DNA of 64,000 bases, from assembly GCF_038397715.1 (NCBI RefSeq), contig NZ_CP151633.1, positions 2,294,001 through 2,358,000 of the forward strand, given 5' to 3'. Source of the stretch: Microbacterium sp. LWO14-1.2. Lineage in GTDB: Bacteria; Actinomycetota; Actinomycetes; Actinomycetales; Microbacteriaceae. Position 1 is the first letter of the stretch. The number at the start of each line of letters is the position of its first letter. The notes beneath the pieces are model-generated. The model was not told the origin of the DNA, did no database searches, and saw only the letters and a list, made by a program, of their open reading frames with translations. A program made the position numbers and the translations under genes. Positions 25,797 through 33,974 of this stretch are shown here, in pieces.

Positions 25797-27317
25797 TCAG
25801 CGCTGGGCTTCGCTGATGCCGAACAGCTCGAAGGGGTGCGTGAGCCGCCACCACGGATCCGGTCCCTCGACATCGGCGTCGAGGGCGAGCGGCGTGACGA
25901 CCGAGTCGAGCGGACCCGCCACCAGCAGCGTCCCGACCTCGTCGCCGTCGTCGCGGTGGTCGCCGAGGTCGAACGTGGGGGTGCTCTGCGCTCCCGCGCC
26001 GTTCCACAGCACGACGTCGGAGTCCGCAGCGGTGACGATGTCGATCGTCGTGCCCCACAGCGTCGTGACGGTGCCGACGACCGTCTCCTTGGCGACGGCG
26101 GGCTCCTGCGAGGTCAGCGCGGCCTCGACCTGCGCGAAGAGCGCCCGCGTCTCCGACAGGCGCTGCTCGTCGTCGGCCTGTCCGAGCACCGCGGCGTACA
26201 GGTGCACCGTCGTGTCGTCTACCGTGATGTCCTTGGCCGTCAGCAGGTTCCAGCTCTCGCCGAGGGTTCCCGTCTTCACGCCGACGACGCCGGCATCCGC
26301 GAGCATCCCGTTCGTGTTCACGACCGTGCCCGCTCCGGGTAGGTCGACCGAGGTCGTGCTGACGATGCTCGCGAACACCGGGTTCTGCATCGCGCGCTCC
26401 GCGAGGGCGACGAGCGCCTCGGGCGTCGCGGTGTTGCGGTCGTCGAAGCCCGAGGGGGTCACGACGGTGATGCCGTCGAGGCCGCGGTCGCGCAGCCACA
26501 CCTGCGCGGCGGAGGCGAAGGCGGCCTCCGTCCCCCAGATCTCGCGGGCCAGCCGGTCGATGTAGTTGTTGGCCGACCCCATGAGCGTGCCCTGCAGCAG
26601 CTGATACTCGGTGAGCGTGCCGCCGACGGGCACATCGAGCGACGACTGATCGGAGCGTCGGTACTGCCAGTAGGCGAGGTTGTCGGCGCGGGTGAACGCG
26701 AACTCCGGACCCTGTTCGCCGGGCTGCAGCGGCATCCTGTCGAGCACCATGAGGCTCGACACGACCTTGGTCACGCTCGCGATCGCGGCAGGGTCCAGCG
26801 TCGACGCCGTCGTGTTGATGCCGCCGACTCCCACGGCCGCGCTTCCCTGCGCGGGCCAGAGGATGCCGGCGGCCGGCGCGGCCGTCGACGCGAACTCCGC
26901 GGCCCGCACCGTGGGCGGGACCTCGTGCAGAGGCCAGAGCATCGTGGCTCCCGCATACGTGCCGACGAGCCCGACGAGCACGCCGATCGGCACGAGCACG
27001 CCGGCCGAGGCGGCCCGGGAACGGAGGCGGGCCCCGCGCATGATCGTGCTGGCGGGGTCAGGATCGTCATCCCCGCTGAGCGAAGGCACCGCGGTCGACT
27101 CCTCCACGGCTGTCGCGTCGACCCAGGTGAGCGCGGTGGCGCCCGTGCCGTCCTCGGCCCAGCGCGCTTCTGGGGCCCCGTCGACGTCTCGCATGCCGAG
27201 CTCGTCCAGGCCGTCGCGCTCCGCCGCAGGGGCGGGGCGCGTCAACGCAGGGGTCGCCTCGCGCGTGGTCGCGGACGGTGCGACGGAGGTGGCCTCGGCG
27301 GAGTCTGGAGCGGTCAC
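25797..27317 (-). CDS. D-alanyl-D-alanine carboxypeptidase (peptidase S11) with cytoplasmic N-terminal extension
   Basis: 506 residues. The S11 active-site triad is present: Ser181-x-x-Lys184 (SVTK), Ser248-Ala-Asn250 (GSAN) and Lys348-Thr-Gly (VKTGT). A single transmembrane segment at about 104-126 follows a 100-residue acidic, disordered N-terminal part, so the catalytic domain is outside and the tail is inside. The enzyme would trim the terminal D-Ala of peptidoglycan pentapeptides. The acidic tail is longer than in classical DacA-type proteins. Start is GTG, with TACCGT six bases before it. Confidence 0.92.
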   Translation of the reverse strand: MTAPDSAEATSVAPSATTREATPALTRPAPAAERDGLDELGMRDVDGAPEARWAEDGTGATALTWVDATAVEESTAVPSLSGDDDPDPASTIMRGARLRSRAASAGVLVPIGVLVGLVGTYAGATMLWPLHEVPPTVRAAEFASTAAPAAGILWPAQGSAAVGVGGINTTASTLDPAAIASVTKVVSSLMVLDRMPLQPGEQGPEFAFTRADNLAYWQYRRSDQSSLDVPVGGTLTEYQLLQGTLMGSANNYIDRLAREIWGTEAAFASAAQVWLRDRGLDGITVVTPSGFDDRNTATPEALVALAERAMQNPVFASIVSTTSVDLPGAGTVVNTNGMLADAGVVGVKTGTLGESWNLLTAKDITVDDTTVHLYAAVLGQADDEQRLSETRALFAQVEAALTSQEPAVAKETVVGTVTTLWGTTIDIVTAADSDVVLWNGAGAQSTPTFDLGDHRDDGDEVGTLLVAGPLDSVVTPLALDADVEGPDPWWRLTHPFELFGISEAQR

Positions 27318-27323
27318 CCCCTC

Positions 27324-27329
27324 ACGGTA
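27324..27329 (-). promoter_or_regulatory. Leaderless-type -10 (TACCGT) for the carboxypeptidase gene
   Basis: TACCGT on the minus strand ends six bases before the GTG at 27317. Confidence 0.5.
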
Positions 27330-27393
27330 ACCGAATCACCGCCGAGATCCGTGGTGCGTCGGGCGGAGGCGACACAAGTGTCGGGTGACTGGG

Positions 27394-27399
27394 TAAGAT
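27394..27399 (+). promoter_or_regulatory. Promoter -10 (TAAGAT) of the ykoEDC operon
   Basis: TAAGAT would start transcription a few bases before the TPP riboswitch aptamer. Confidence 0.55.
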
Positions 27400-27406
27400 C
27401 GTCAGC

Positions 27407-27500
27407 ACAACCACGGGAGTCCGGCGAGCCGGGCTGAGAGGGAGCGAATCGCGCTTCGACCGTCGAACCTGATCTGGGTCATGCCAGCGCAGGGAGGAGC
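27407..27500 (+). promoter_or_regulatory. TPP riboswitch (THI element)
   Basis: Shows the conserved thi-box parts in order: the CGGGAGTCC start, GGGCTGAGAGGG, the variable stem, and the ACCTGATCTGGGTCATGCCAGCG core followed by CAGGGAG. The Shine-Dalgarno GGAGG (27494-27498) of ykoE lies at the 3' edge of the aptamer, so control is probably by hiding the ribosome binding site when thiamine pyrophosphate is bound. Confidence 0.93.
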
Positions 27501-27505
27501 ATTCA

Positions 27506-28162
27506 ATGAGCACATCCACGTCCGGATCCACCACCGGATCCGCCACCGCCACCGCGTCCGCGAAGGGGCTCGGCCGCCCGGAGCTCTGGCGCTGGCGGGT
27601 CGTCGACATCGTCGTCGCCAGCGTCATCGCCGTCGCCTGCGCGCTGATCTTCCTGCTGTGGAACGTGGGATACGAGGTCCCCAGCAGTCTCCTGAAGCCG
27701 CTGCTGCCCGGCGTGCAGGGCCTGCTCGCCGGCCCATGGCTGATCGCCGGCGTCCTCGGCGGGCTCATCATCCGCAAGCCGGGCGCAGCCCTGTACACCG
27801 AGCTCGTCGCCGCCGTCATCTCCGCTCTCGTCGGCAACGCGTGGGGCCCGCTCACGATCGTCTCCGGCATCGTGCAGGGTCTGGGCGCCGAGCTGGTCCT
27901 CCTCGTCTTCCTCTACGGTGTGTGGCGTCTGCCGGTCGCGATGCTCGCCGGGGCCGGTGCAGGTCTGGCATGCGGCATCAACGACCGCATCCTCTGGTAC
28001 GCGGGCGCCGACACCCTGTTCACGGTCGTGTACATCGTCTCGACGACGATCTCGGGCGCGGTCATCGCCGGCCTCGGCGGCTGGCTGATCGCACGCGGGC
28101 TGGCCGCCACGGGAGCACTCGGCCGGTTCGCCGCCGGCCGCGAGGTCACCGCACGAGTGTGA
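27506..28162 (+). CDS. ykoE: ECF transporter S component YkoE (HMP/thiamine precursor)
   Basis: Substrate-binding integral membrane subunit of an energy-coupling factor importer. The 218-residue protein has five to six membrane segments after a Ser/Thr/Gly-rich start and the YkoE pattern WRVVDIVVASVIAVACALIFLLWN ... GLLAGPWLIAGVLGGLIIRKPGAA ... GNAWGPLTIVSGIVQGLGAE. YkoE systems import hydroxymethylpyrimidine or thiamine. The upstream TPP riboswitch agrees. It overlaps ykoD by four bases (GTGA). Confidence 0.93.
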   Translation: MSTSTSGSTTGSATATASAKGLGRPELWRWRVVDIVVASVIAVACALIFLLWNVGYEVPSSLLKPLLPGVQGLLAGPWLIAGVLGGLIIRKPGAALYTELVAAVISALVGNAWGPLTIVSGIVQGLGAELVLLVFLYGVWRLPVAMLAGAGAGLACGINDRILWYAGADTLFTVVYIVSTTISGAVIAGLGGWLIARGLAATGALGRFAAGREVTARV

Positions 28163-29619
28163 CCGCAGCCGTGCAGCCCGCCGCGCTCGAGGCGCGCGGC
28201 TGGGGGTGGCGGTACGCCACGCGCCGTCGGTGGGCGGTCCGCGACGTCGAGCTGCGCATCGAGCCGGGGGAGCGGGTGCTGCTGCTCGGCGCCTCCGGCT
28301 CGGGCAAGTCCACCCTGCTGCAGGGATTCGGCGGCGTGCTGGGCGGAGCCGACGAGGGTGAGACCCTCGGGCAGCTCCTCGTCGACGGGCAGGCCCCCGT
28401 GGATGCGCGCGGACGCGTCGGCATGGTGCTGCAGGACCCCGACACGCAGACGATCCTGGCGCGGGTCGGCGACGACGTCGCGTTCGGCTGCGAGAACCTC
28501 GGCGTCCCGAGGGACGAGATCTGGGCCCGCGTGCGCGAGGCGCTGGATGCCGTGCAGCTCGACGTCGCGCTCGACCGCTCGACAGCGGCACTGTCCGGCG
28601 GACAGAAGCAGCGCCTCGCGCTGGCCGGCGTGCTTGCCATGCGCCCCGGCGCGATCCTCCTGGACGAGCCGACCGCGAACCTCGACCCGGCGGGTGTGGA
28701 CGAGGTGCGGGATGCCGTCGGCGCAGCGCTCGACCGCACCGGGGCGACGCTCGTGGTGATCGAGCACCGCATCGACGTGTGGCTGCCCCTCGTGACCAGG
28801 GTGATCGTGCTCGGCGCGGGCGACGACAGCACGGTGGTACTGGCCGACGGCACACCCGAGGCCGTGCTGGGCGCCCGTGGCGCCGAGCTCGCGGCATCCG
28901 GCGTCTGGGTCCCCGGCCACCCGCCTGCTCTTCCTCCTGCGCCGCGCACGGAGCCGGGGGAACCTCTGATCGAGACTCGGGCCCTGCGGGTCTCGCGTCG
29001 CCGGGGACTGCCGGTCGCCGGCCCGTTCGACCTCGCGGTGCACGCGGGCGAGGTGCTGGGCATCACCGGGCCGAACGGTGCGGGCAAGTCGACGCTGGGA
29101 CTCACGCTCGCCGGGCTGATCCCCGCCGAGGAGGGAGCAGTGCGTGCGACGCCGTCGCTCGCCGCGGGCGAGACGCCCGATCCTCTCGCCTGGTCGTCGC
29201 GGGCACTGCTGACGCGCATCGCGACGGTGCTGCAGACGCCGGAGCATCAGCTGCTCGCCAAGACGGTTCGCGAGGAGCTAGCGGTCGGCCCCCGCGCCCT
29301 GCGGCTCGCTCCCGACGAGATCGCGTCCCGCACAGACGACCTGCTCGACCGCCTGCGGCTCCGCGCCCTCGCGGACGCCAACCCGTACACGCTGTCCGGC
29401 GGTGAGAAGCGGAGGCTGACGGTGGCGGCGGCGATCGCCACCCGGCCGCGCATGCTCGTGCTCGACGAGCCCACCTTCGGACAGGATGCCGTGACGTGGG
29501 CCGAGCTGGTGGGCCTCATGGCCGCTCTCCGCGACGAGGGCACCGCGATCGTCGCGATCAGTCATGACGAGGCCGTGCTCAGCGCTCTGCACGCCAGACG
29601 GATCGAGGTCGGACGTTGA
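28159..29619 (+). CDS. ykoD: ECF transporter double ATPase YkoD
   Basis: 486 residues with two fused ATPase domains. Domain 1 has Walker A GASGSGKST, signature LSGGQKQRL and Walker B ILLDEPTANLDP; domain 2 has GPNGAGKST, LSGGEKRRL and LVLDEPTFGQD. Both sites look competent. It powers thiamine-precursor uptake together with YkoE and YkoC. The GTG start at 28159 overlaps the ykoE stop; longer in-frame readings that begin inside the riboswitch are not credible. Confidence 0.94.
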   Translation: MTAAVQPAALEARGWGWRYATRRRWAVRDVELRIEPGERVLLLGASGSGKSTLLQGFGGVLGGADEGETLGQLLVDGQAPVDARGRVGMVLQDPDTQTILARVGDDVAFGCENLGVPRDEIWARVREALDAVQLDVALDRSTAALSGGQKQRLALAGVLAMRPGAILLDEPTANLDPAGVDEVRDAVGAALDRTGATLVVIEHRIDVWLPLVTRVIVLGAGDDSTVVLADGTPEAVLGARGAELAASGVWVPGHPPALPPAPRTEPGEPLIETRALRVSRRRGLPVAGPFDLAVHAGEVLGITGPNGAGKSTLGLTLAGLIPAEEGAVRATPSLAAGETPDPLAWSSRALLTRIATVLQTPEHQLLAKTVREELAVGPRALRLAPDEIASRTDDLLDRLRLRALADANPYTLSGGEKRRLTVAAAIATRPRMLVLDEPTFGQDAVTWAELVGLMAALRDEGTAIVAISHDEAVLSALHARRIEVGR

Positions 29620-30413
29620 TCGACCCGCTGACCGCCCGCGTCGACCGTACAGGGCCCATCGCTCCCCGCTCCGCGCTCGCCAAGCTCGCCGCCGCGCTGC
29701 TGATCGCTCTGCCGCTCGTGCTGACGATCGACGTCGTCTCGGCATCCGTCGCCCTGCTGCTCGAGATCCCGCTGTTGCTGCTCGCGGGGCTGAGGCCGCG
29801 GGAGTTCTGGCTGCGCACCGCCGTGCTCTGGATCGCCGCACCGCTCAGCGCGGTCACGATCGCCCTCTACGGCGCGACGAGCGGCACGGTTCACGTCGAG
29901 TGGCTCGTGATGAGGGTCAGCGACGGGTCGCTCGCGCTCGCCGCCGCCACCGCGGTTCGTGTGCTGGCGATCGGCCTCCCGGCTGTCGTGCTGTTCGTCA
30001 CGGTCGATCCGACCGATCTCGCCGACGACCTCGCGCAGCGCCTGCGCCTGCCCGCCCGGTTCGTCGTGGGCGCGCTCGCCGGGATGCGGATGCTGGGACT
30101 CCTGGCCGACGACTGGCGTGCCCTGGCGCTGGCGAGGCGCGCGCGGGGGGTCGCCGACGAGGGCAGGGTGCGCCGGGCGCTCGGCATGGCGTTCGCCCTG
30201 TTCGTGCTGGCGATCCGTCGCGGCTCGTCACTGGCCACGGCCATGGAGGCGCGCGGGTTCGGCGGCTCCGGTGCCCGGTCGTGGGCGCGTCCGTCGCGGT
30301 GGGACCGCAGGGACACGGCGCTCGTCGTCGTGGCGGCGGTCATCCCGGTCGCCGCGATCGCGGTCGCCGTGGTCACGGGCGCGTGGAACTTCATCCTCGG
30401 TCCGACCGCCTGA
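29616..30413 (+). CDS. ykoC: ECF transporter T component YkoC
   Basis: 265-residue transmembrane coupling subunit with about five membrane segments and the two short Arg-Gly coupling motifs that contact the ATPases: ALARRARG (about residue 171) and AMEARGFG (about 207). The start is TTG overlapping the ykoD stop (TTGA), chosen because the operon shows the same four-base overlap at its previous junction. Last gene of the ykoEDC operon. Confidence 0.9.
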   Translation: MIDPLTARVDRTGPIAPRSALAKLAAALLIALPLVLTIDVVSASVALLLEIPLLLLAGLRPREFWLRTAVLWIAAPLSAVTIALYGATSGTVHVEWLVMRVSDGSLALAAATAVRVLAIGLPAVVLFVTVDPTDLADDLAQRLRLPARFVVGALAGMRMLGLLADDWRALALARRARGVADEGRVRRALGMAFALFVLAIRRGSSLATAMEARGFGGSGARSWARPSRWDRRDTALVVVAAVIPVAAIAVAVVTGAWNFILGPTA

Positions 30414-30479
30414 CGACTCCCACGCCGCGCGGAATCTCGATATTCAGCTTTTTCATAGCCCCGGTGCCCGCGGGTTCGC

Positions 30480-30485
30480 TACCAT
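30480..30485 (+). promoter_or_regulatory. Promoter -10 (TACCAT) of the terC operon
   Basis: TACCAT precedes the riboswitch-like leader by about seven bases. The upstream part of the 210-bp ykoC-terC gap (30414-30479) holds no gene; only an AT-rich patch near 30445-30457 stands out. Confidence 0.5.
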
Positions 30486-30489
30486 CGAC

Positions 30490-30572
30490 GTAACCCAAGG
30501 GGAGTACTCCGACACGGGTGGCTCGTCATTACGGATGTCCCTGCATCCCGGGTCCCCGGTCCTCGTTCGAGG
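30490..30572 (+). promoter_or_regulatory. Probable yybP-ykoY (Mn2+) riboswitch
   Basis: The leader contains the hallmark AAGGGGAGTACTCC (loop 1, 30498-30510) and, after a stem, CGTCATTACGG (loop 3, near 30523-30534), followed by a GC-rich closing arm and a CCTCG/CGAGG hairpin at 30561-30572. These are the conserved parts of the Mn-sensing yybP-ykoY class, and terC is one of its usual target genes. The exact borders and the expression platform were not resolved. Confidence 0.75.
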
Positions 30573-30623
30573 ATGGAGAAGACCTTGGCGTAGACCCTGT
30601 CGCGCCAGTTCTCGGAGACCCTT

Positions 30624-31664
30624 GTGAACATCACCCCCCTCGTCTGGATCATCACGATCCTCGTCACGATCGCCTTCTTCGTGTACGAGTTCTTCGCGCA
30701 CGTCCGCAAGCCGCACGAGCCCACCGTCGGCGAGTCCGCCCGCTGGTCGGCCTTCTACATCGGCCTCGCCCTGCTGTTCGGCGTCGGCATCGGAGTGGTC
30801 TCCGGGTGGGAATTCGGCGGAGAGTACTTCGCCGGCTACCTGACCGAGAAGGCGCTGTCGATCGACAACCTGTTCGTCTTCCTCATCGTGATGGCCGGTT
30901 TCGCGGTGCCGCGCATCTATCAGCAGAAGGTGCTGATGATCGGCATCGTGATCGCGCTCATCATGCGCGGCGCGTTCATCGCCCTGGGCGCCACGCTCAT
31001 CGAGAACTTCTCCTGGATCTTCTACCTGTTCGGCGCCCTGCTGCTCGTGCTCGCGTACCGCCAGGCGTTCGCGGGCGGCGACCACAACCCCGCCGACGGC
31101 CGCTTCATGCGGTTCGTCCGCCGCATCCTTCCCGTCAGCGACGAGTACGCCGGAGACCGCCTCACCGTCGTCAAGGCGGGTCGCCGCTTCGTGACGCCGA
31201 TGTTCCTCGTCATCATCGCGATCGGCTTCGTCGACCTGATCTTCGCCGTCGACTCGATCCCCGCGATCTACGGCCTCACCGAGGAGGCGTACATCGTCTT
31301 CACGGCCAATGCGTTCGCCCTGATGGGCCTGCGTCAGCTGTACTTCCTCATCGGCGGTCTGCTCGAGCGCCTCGTGTACCTGGCTCAGGGACTCGCCGTC
31401 ATCCTCGCCTTCATCGGCGTCAAGCTCGTGCTCCACGCGATGCACGTCAACGAGCTGCCGTTCATCAACGGCGGCGAGCCGATGCTGTGGGCCCCCGAGA
31501 TCCCGATCTGGTTCTCGCTCGTCTTCATCGGCGCGACGATCGCCGTCGCCACCGTCGCGAGCCTCGCCAAGACCCGACGCGACGACCGTCGCGCCGCCCT
31601 CGACTCGTCCTCCGCAGGCACTCCCGCCGACACCACCCCTCGCACAGACAAGGACCCCTCGTGA
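30624..31664 (+). CDS. terC: TerC-family membrane protein (probable Mn2+ exporter/metallation factor)
   Basis: 346 residues with eight or nine membrane segments and the TerC motifs: the acidic FEFGGEYFAGYLTEKALSIDNLFVFLIV segment and the second acidic repeat AIGFVDLIFAVDSIPAIYG, plus NAFALMGLRQLYFLI. The paired Asp/Glu-Asn helices probably carry a metal. Family members export manganese or supply it to secreted enzymes; the riboswitch supports a manganese role. Start is GTG with GGAG six bases before it. Its stop overlaps a 32-codon ORF that leads into the CNNM gene. Confidence 0.93.
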   Translation: MNITPLVWIITILVTIAFFVYEFFAHVRKPHEPTVGESARWSAFYIGLALLFGVGIGVVSGWEFGGEYFAGYLTEKALSIDNLFVFLIVMAGFAVPRIYQQKVLMIGIVIALIMRGAFIALGATLIENFSWIFYLFGALLLVLAYRQAFAGGDHNPADGRFMRFVRRILPVSDEYAGDRLTVVKAGRRFVTPMFLVIIAIGFVDLIFAVDSIPAIYGLTEEAYIVFTANAFALMGLRQLYFLIGGLLERLVYLAQGLAVILAFIGVKLVLHAMHVNELPFINGGEPMLWAPEIPIWFSLVFIGATIAVATVASLAKTRRDDRRAALDSSSAGTPADTTPRTDKDPS

Positions 31665-31759
31665 ACCAGTCGCGCCGCTCTGACGCGTCCGCAGACCCTG
31701 ACAGACCCGGCGCCCGAAGGACCTCGGGCACCACCTCGCCGCAGGAGGCGACCCGATGA
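31661..31759 (+). CDS. Possible 32-codon coupling ORF between terC and the CNNM gene
   Basis: A GTG-started frame that overlaps the terC stop by four bases (GTGA) and ends in TGA overlapping the CNNM start by four bases (ATGA). AGGA lies six bases before its GTG. The product (VNQSRRSDASADPDRPGARR then a Thr/Ser/Gln end) is polar and disordered. Ribosomes leaving terC could cross this frame and re-start on the CNNM gene, which has its own GGAGG. Coding status is unproven. Confidence 0.35.
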   Translation: MNQSRRSDASADPDRPGARRTSGTTSPQEATR

Positions 31760-33072
31760 TGGGCGACCTGCTGTGGAACATCGCACTCGTCTTCGTCTTC
31801 GTCCTCGTCGGCGGCGTGTTCGCCGCGACGGAGATGGCCCTCGTCACGCTGCGGGAGAGCCAGATCAACGCGATCGCCGCCCGCGGGCGCCGCGGCGCGA
31901 AGGTCGCGGGCCTCGCCCGCAACCCGAACACGTTCCTCTCGGCCGTGCAGATCGGCGTCACGGTGGCCGGCTTCGCGTCGGCCGCTTACGGTGCGACCTC
32001 GATCGCGCCGTCGGTCGCGCCGCTCCTGCAGTCGCTCGGCCTCGACGAGCAGCTGTCGTTCACGCTCGCGACCGTCATCCTGACCCTGCTGATCGCGTAC
32101 CTGTCGCTCGTCCTCGGCGAGCTCGTGCCGAAGCGTCTGGCGATCCAGCGCAACGCGCAGTTCGCCTACGCCGTGGCTCCGGTGCTCGACGGCTTCGCGA
32201 CCGTGATGCGCCCGGTGATCTGGCTGCTCTCGGTCTCGACCAACGCGCTCGTGCGTCTGCTCGGCGGTGATCCTCACAAGACCGCCGACGAGCTGAGCGA
32301 GGAGGAGCTGCGCGACATCGTCGCGACGCACCAGAGCCTCCCCGACGACGAGCGCCGCATCCTCGACGACGTGCTGTCGCTGCGCGACCGCCAGGTCAGC
32401 GAGGTCATGCGCCCGAGGCCCGAGGTCGTCGCGCTCGACGGCACGGCCACGATCGCCGAATCGATGGCGCAGGTCACGGAGCTGCCGTTCTCGCGGTACC
32501 CCGTGGTCGACGCCTCGATCGACGACATCGTCGGCTTCGTGCACGTGCGCGACCTGTTCGAGGCTGCGGTGGCCGATCCGTCACGGACGGTCGACAGCCT
32601 CGCGCGTCCGGTCGAGTACCTGCCGTCGACCGCGCGGGTGCTGCCGACGCTCACCCGGCTGCGTGCGGCCGGCCACCACATCGCCGTCGTCGTCGACGAG
32701 TACGGCGGCACCGACGGCATCGTCACTCTCGAGGACCTCGTGGAGGAGGTCGTCGGCGAGATCTTCGACGAGTACGACACCGAGGACCGCATCCCCGCCG
32801 CCGGCGGGTCGCTCGACGGCCGCCTCAATCTCGGCGACTTCGCCGAGATCACCGGGATCGCGCTGCCGCGCGGGGCGTCGGACACGGTCGCGGGCTTCGT
32901 GACAGAGATGCTCGGCCGCCTCGCGGTGGTGGGCGACTCGGTCGAGGTGCCCGGCGCGACGATCCGCGTGACCGCGGTGGACCGCCGACGCATCTCGGAG
33001 ATCCGGGTCGTGCTGCACGACGAGTCCGGCTCGTCGGACAGCACGGATGCCGCCGAGGGCGCCCCGGCCTGA
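31756..33072 (+). CDS. CNNM/CorC-type transporter with CBS pair (HlyC/CorC family)
   Basis: 438 residues: a CNNM (DUF21) membrane domain (about 1-190, with FAATEMALVTLRESQI and the GELVPKRLAIQRN motif), a CBS-domain pair (about 205-325, VMRPRPEVVALDG ... DDIVGFVHVRDLF) and a CorC_HlyC C-terminal domain (about 345-425). Such proteins move Mg2+ or related divalent ions and bind adenine nucleotides on the CBS pair; the historic name haemolysin is misleading. Cotranscribed with terC, so probably part of divalent-metal balance. ATG at 31756; a second ATG follows directly. Confidence 0.92.
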   Translation: MMGDLLWNIALVFVFVLVGGVFAATEMALVTLRESQINAIAARGRRGAKVAGLARNPNTFLSAVQIGVTVAGFASAAYGATSIAPSVAPLLQSLGLDEQLSFTLATVILTLLIAYLSLVLGELVPKRLAIQRNAQFAYAVAPVLDGFATVMRPVIWLLSVSTNALVRLLGGDPHKTADELSEEELRDIVATHQSLPDDERRILDDVLSLRDRQVSEVMRPRPEVVALDGTATIAESMAQVTELPFSRYPVVDASIDDIVGFVHVRDLFEAAVADPSRTVDSLARPVEYLPSTARVLPTLTRLRAAGHHIAVVVDEYGGTDGIVTLEDLVEEVVGEIFDEYDTEDRIPAAGGSLDGRLNLGDFAEITGIALPRGASDTVAGFVTEMLGRLAVVGDSVEVPGATIRVTAVDRRRISEIRVVLHDESGSSDSTDAAEGAPA

Positions 33073-33098
33073 CATACCGCGCGACCGCTGCCGGCGGC

Positions 33099-33824
33099 TC
33101 AGGTCTCGTTCCAGAGCCGCCGGTAGTAGTCGATCCTCGCGCGGTCGGGTGCGACGCCGTACGCCTCGATGAGGGCGTCCTCCCACCCGCGTCCGTAGTT
33201 CCACTCGGTGCTCATCGAGGCGACCGCGATGTCGGCCCAGCGGTCGGCGACGCCGAGCGCGGCGAGGTCGACATGGCCGAGTGGCCGGCCGTCGTCGTCG
33301 AGCAGCGTGTTCGGCACGCAGGCGTCGCCGTGGCACACCACGAGCATGTCGACCGGCGGCGGAACCCGCAGATCGTCAGGGACGCGGATGCCGCGCTGCG
33401 CCGCGTTCGCGATGCGCGACGCCGGGTCCCACGACCACGGGCACTCGGCGGCCGGCAGGGCGTCGTGCAGCGCGCGGAGCCCCGCGCCGACGGCTGGCAC
33501 CGCCGTGGCAGGATCCGCGACCCATCGCGGGTCGACGGCGCTGCGGCCGGGCAGCGCCGTCGTCACGAGCCACTCGTGCGCGGCATCCTGACCCTGGTCC
33601 AGGACCTCGGGGACCGTCGTCCAGCGGCGAGCCCACCGCATCCGCTCCGCCTCGTCGCGCATGTTCGCCTCGGCATCGTGCGGGCCCCACTTGATGTAGC
33701 GGCCGTCGTCGGTGCGGAAGGTCACGCCGCCGAGGGAGTTCCGCCACACGGGCGTGAGCGCGGCGCCGCCCGCGAGCGAGCGGACGATCTCGGGCACCGG
33801 CAGCGCCGCCTCGGGGATGCTCAT
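33099..33824 (-). CDS. Aminoglycoside phosphotransferase-family kinase
   Basis: 241 residues with the APH/choline-kinase core. The Brenner motif is CHGDACVPNTLLDDDG, followed by the metal-binding HVDLAALGVADRWADIA in place of IDxGxxxxxDxxxD. An N-lobe lysine (RYIKWGPHDAEANMRDEAERM) and its Glu partner are present. The layout is that of APH(3')-like enzymes, but resistance cannot be inferred: many such kinases phosphorylate metabolites. ATG at 33824 chosen; a GAGGAT hexamer sits six bases before it, as for hemE. Confidence 0.85.
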   Translation of the reverse strand: MSIPEAALPVPEIVRSLAGGAALTPVWRNSLGGVTFRTDDGRYIKWGPHDAEANMRDEAERMRWARRWTTVPEVLDQGQDAAHEWLVTTALPGRSAVDPRWVADPATAVPAVGAGLRALHDALPAAECPWSWDPASRIANAAQRGIRVPDDLRVPPPVDMLVVCHGDACVPNTLLDDDGRPLGHVDLAALGVADRWADIAVASMSTEWNYGRGWEDALIEAYGVAPDRARIDYYRRLWNET

Positions 33825-33830
33825 GCGTCC

Positions 33831-33836
33831 ATCCTC
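33831..33836 (-). promoter_or_regulatory. Possible leaderless -10 (GAGGAT) for the APH-type gene
   Basis: GAGGAT ends six bases before the ATG at 33824 on the minus strand; the 15 bases GAGGATGGACGCATG are identical to those at hemE. Confidence 0.35.
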
Positions 33837-33934
33837 GTGTCTGCGCCCGCGGCTCTGATCCGCCGCGCCGGGTGTCGTAGGCTCGGAGCGATCGCCGGGA
33901 CGACGCGGCGATCGGGATGACACTCGGAATCAGT

Positions 33935-33940
33935 TAGGCT
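33935..33940 (+). promoter_or_regulatory. Promoter -10 (TAGGCT) of the SDR gene at 33975
   Basis: TAGGCT is followed by a leader of about 30 nt with AAGGGG six bases before the ATG, a leadered arrangement. Confidence 0.45.
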
Positions 33941-33974
33941 GGCACCGAGTCGCACACGTTCGAAGGGGAACCGC

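Noticed and set aside
27481..28158. Upstream in-frame extension of ykoD that starts inside the TPP riboswitch
   Set aside because: It would read through the aptamer and all of ykoE in another frame; its translation is Arg/Pro-rich and lacks domains, and GTG at 28159 fits the operon overlap.
33099..33824. Aminoglycoside resistance gene
   Set aside because: Only the kinase fold is supported; the family includes many metabolite kinases, and no mobile or resistance context is present.
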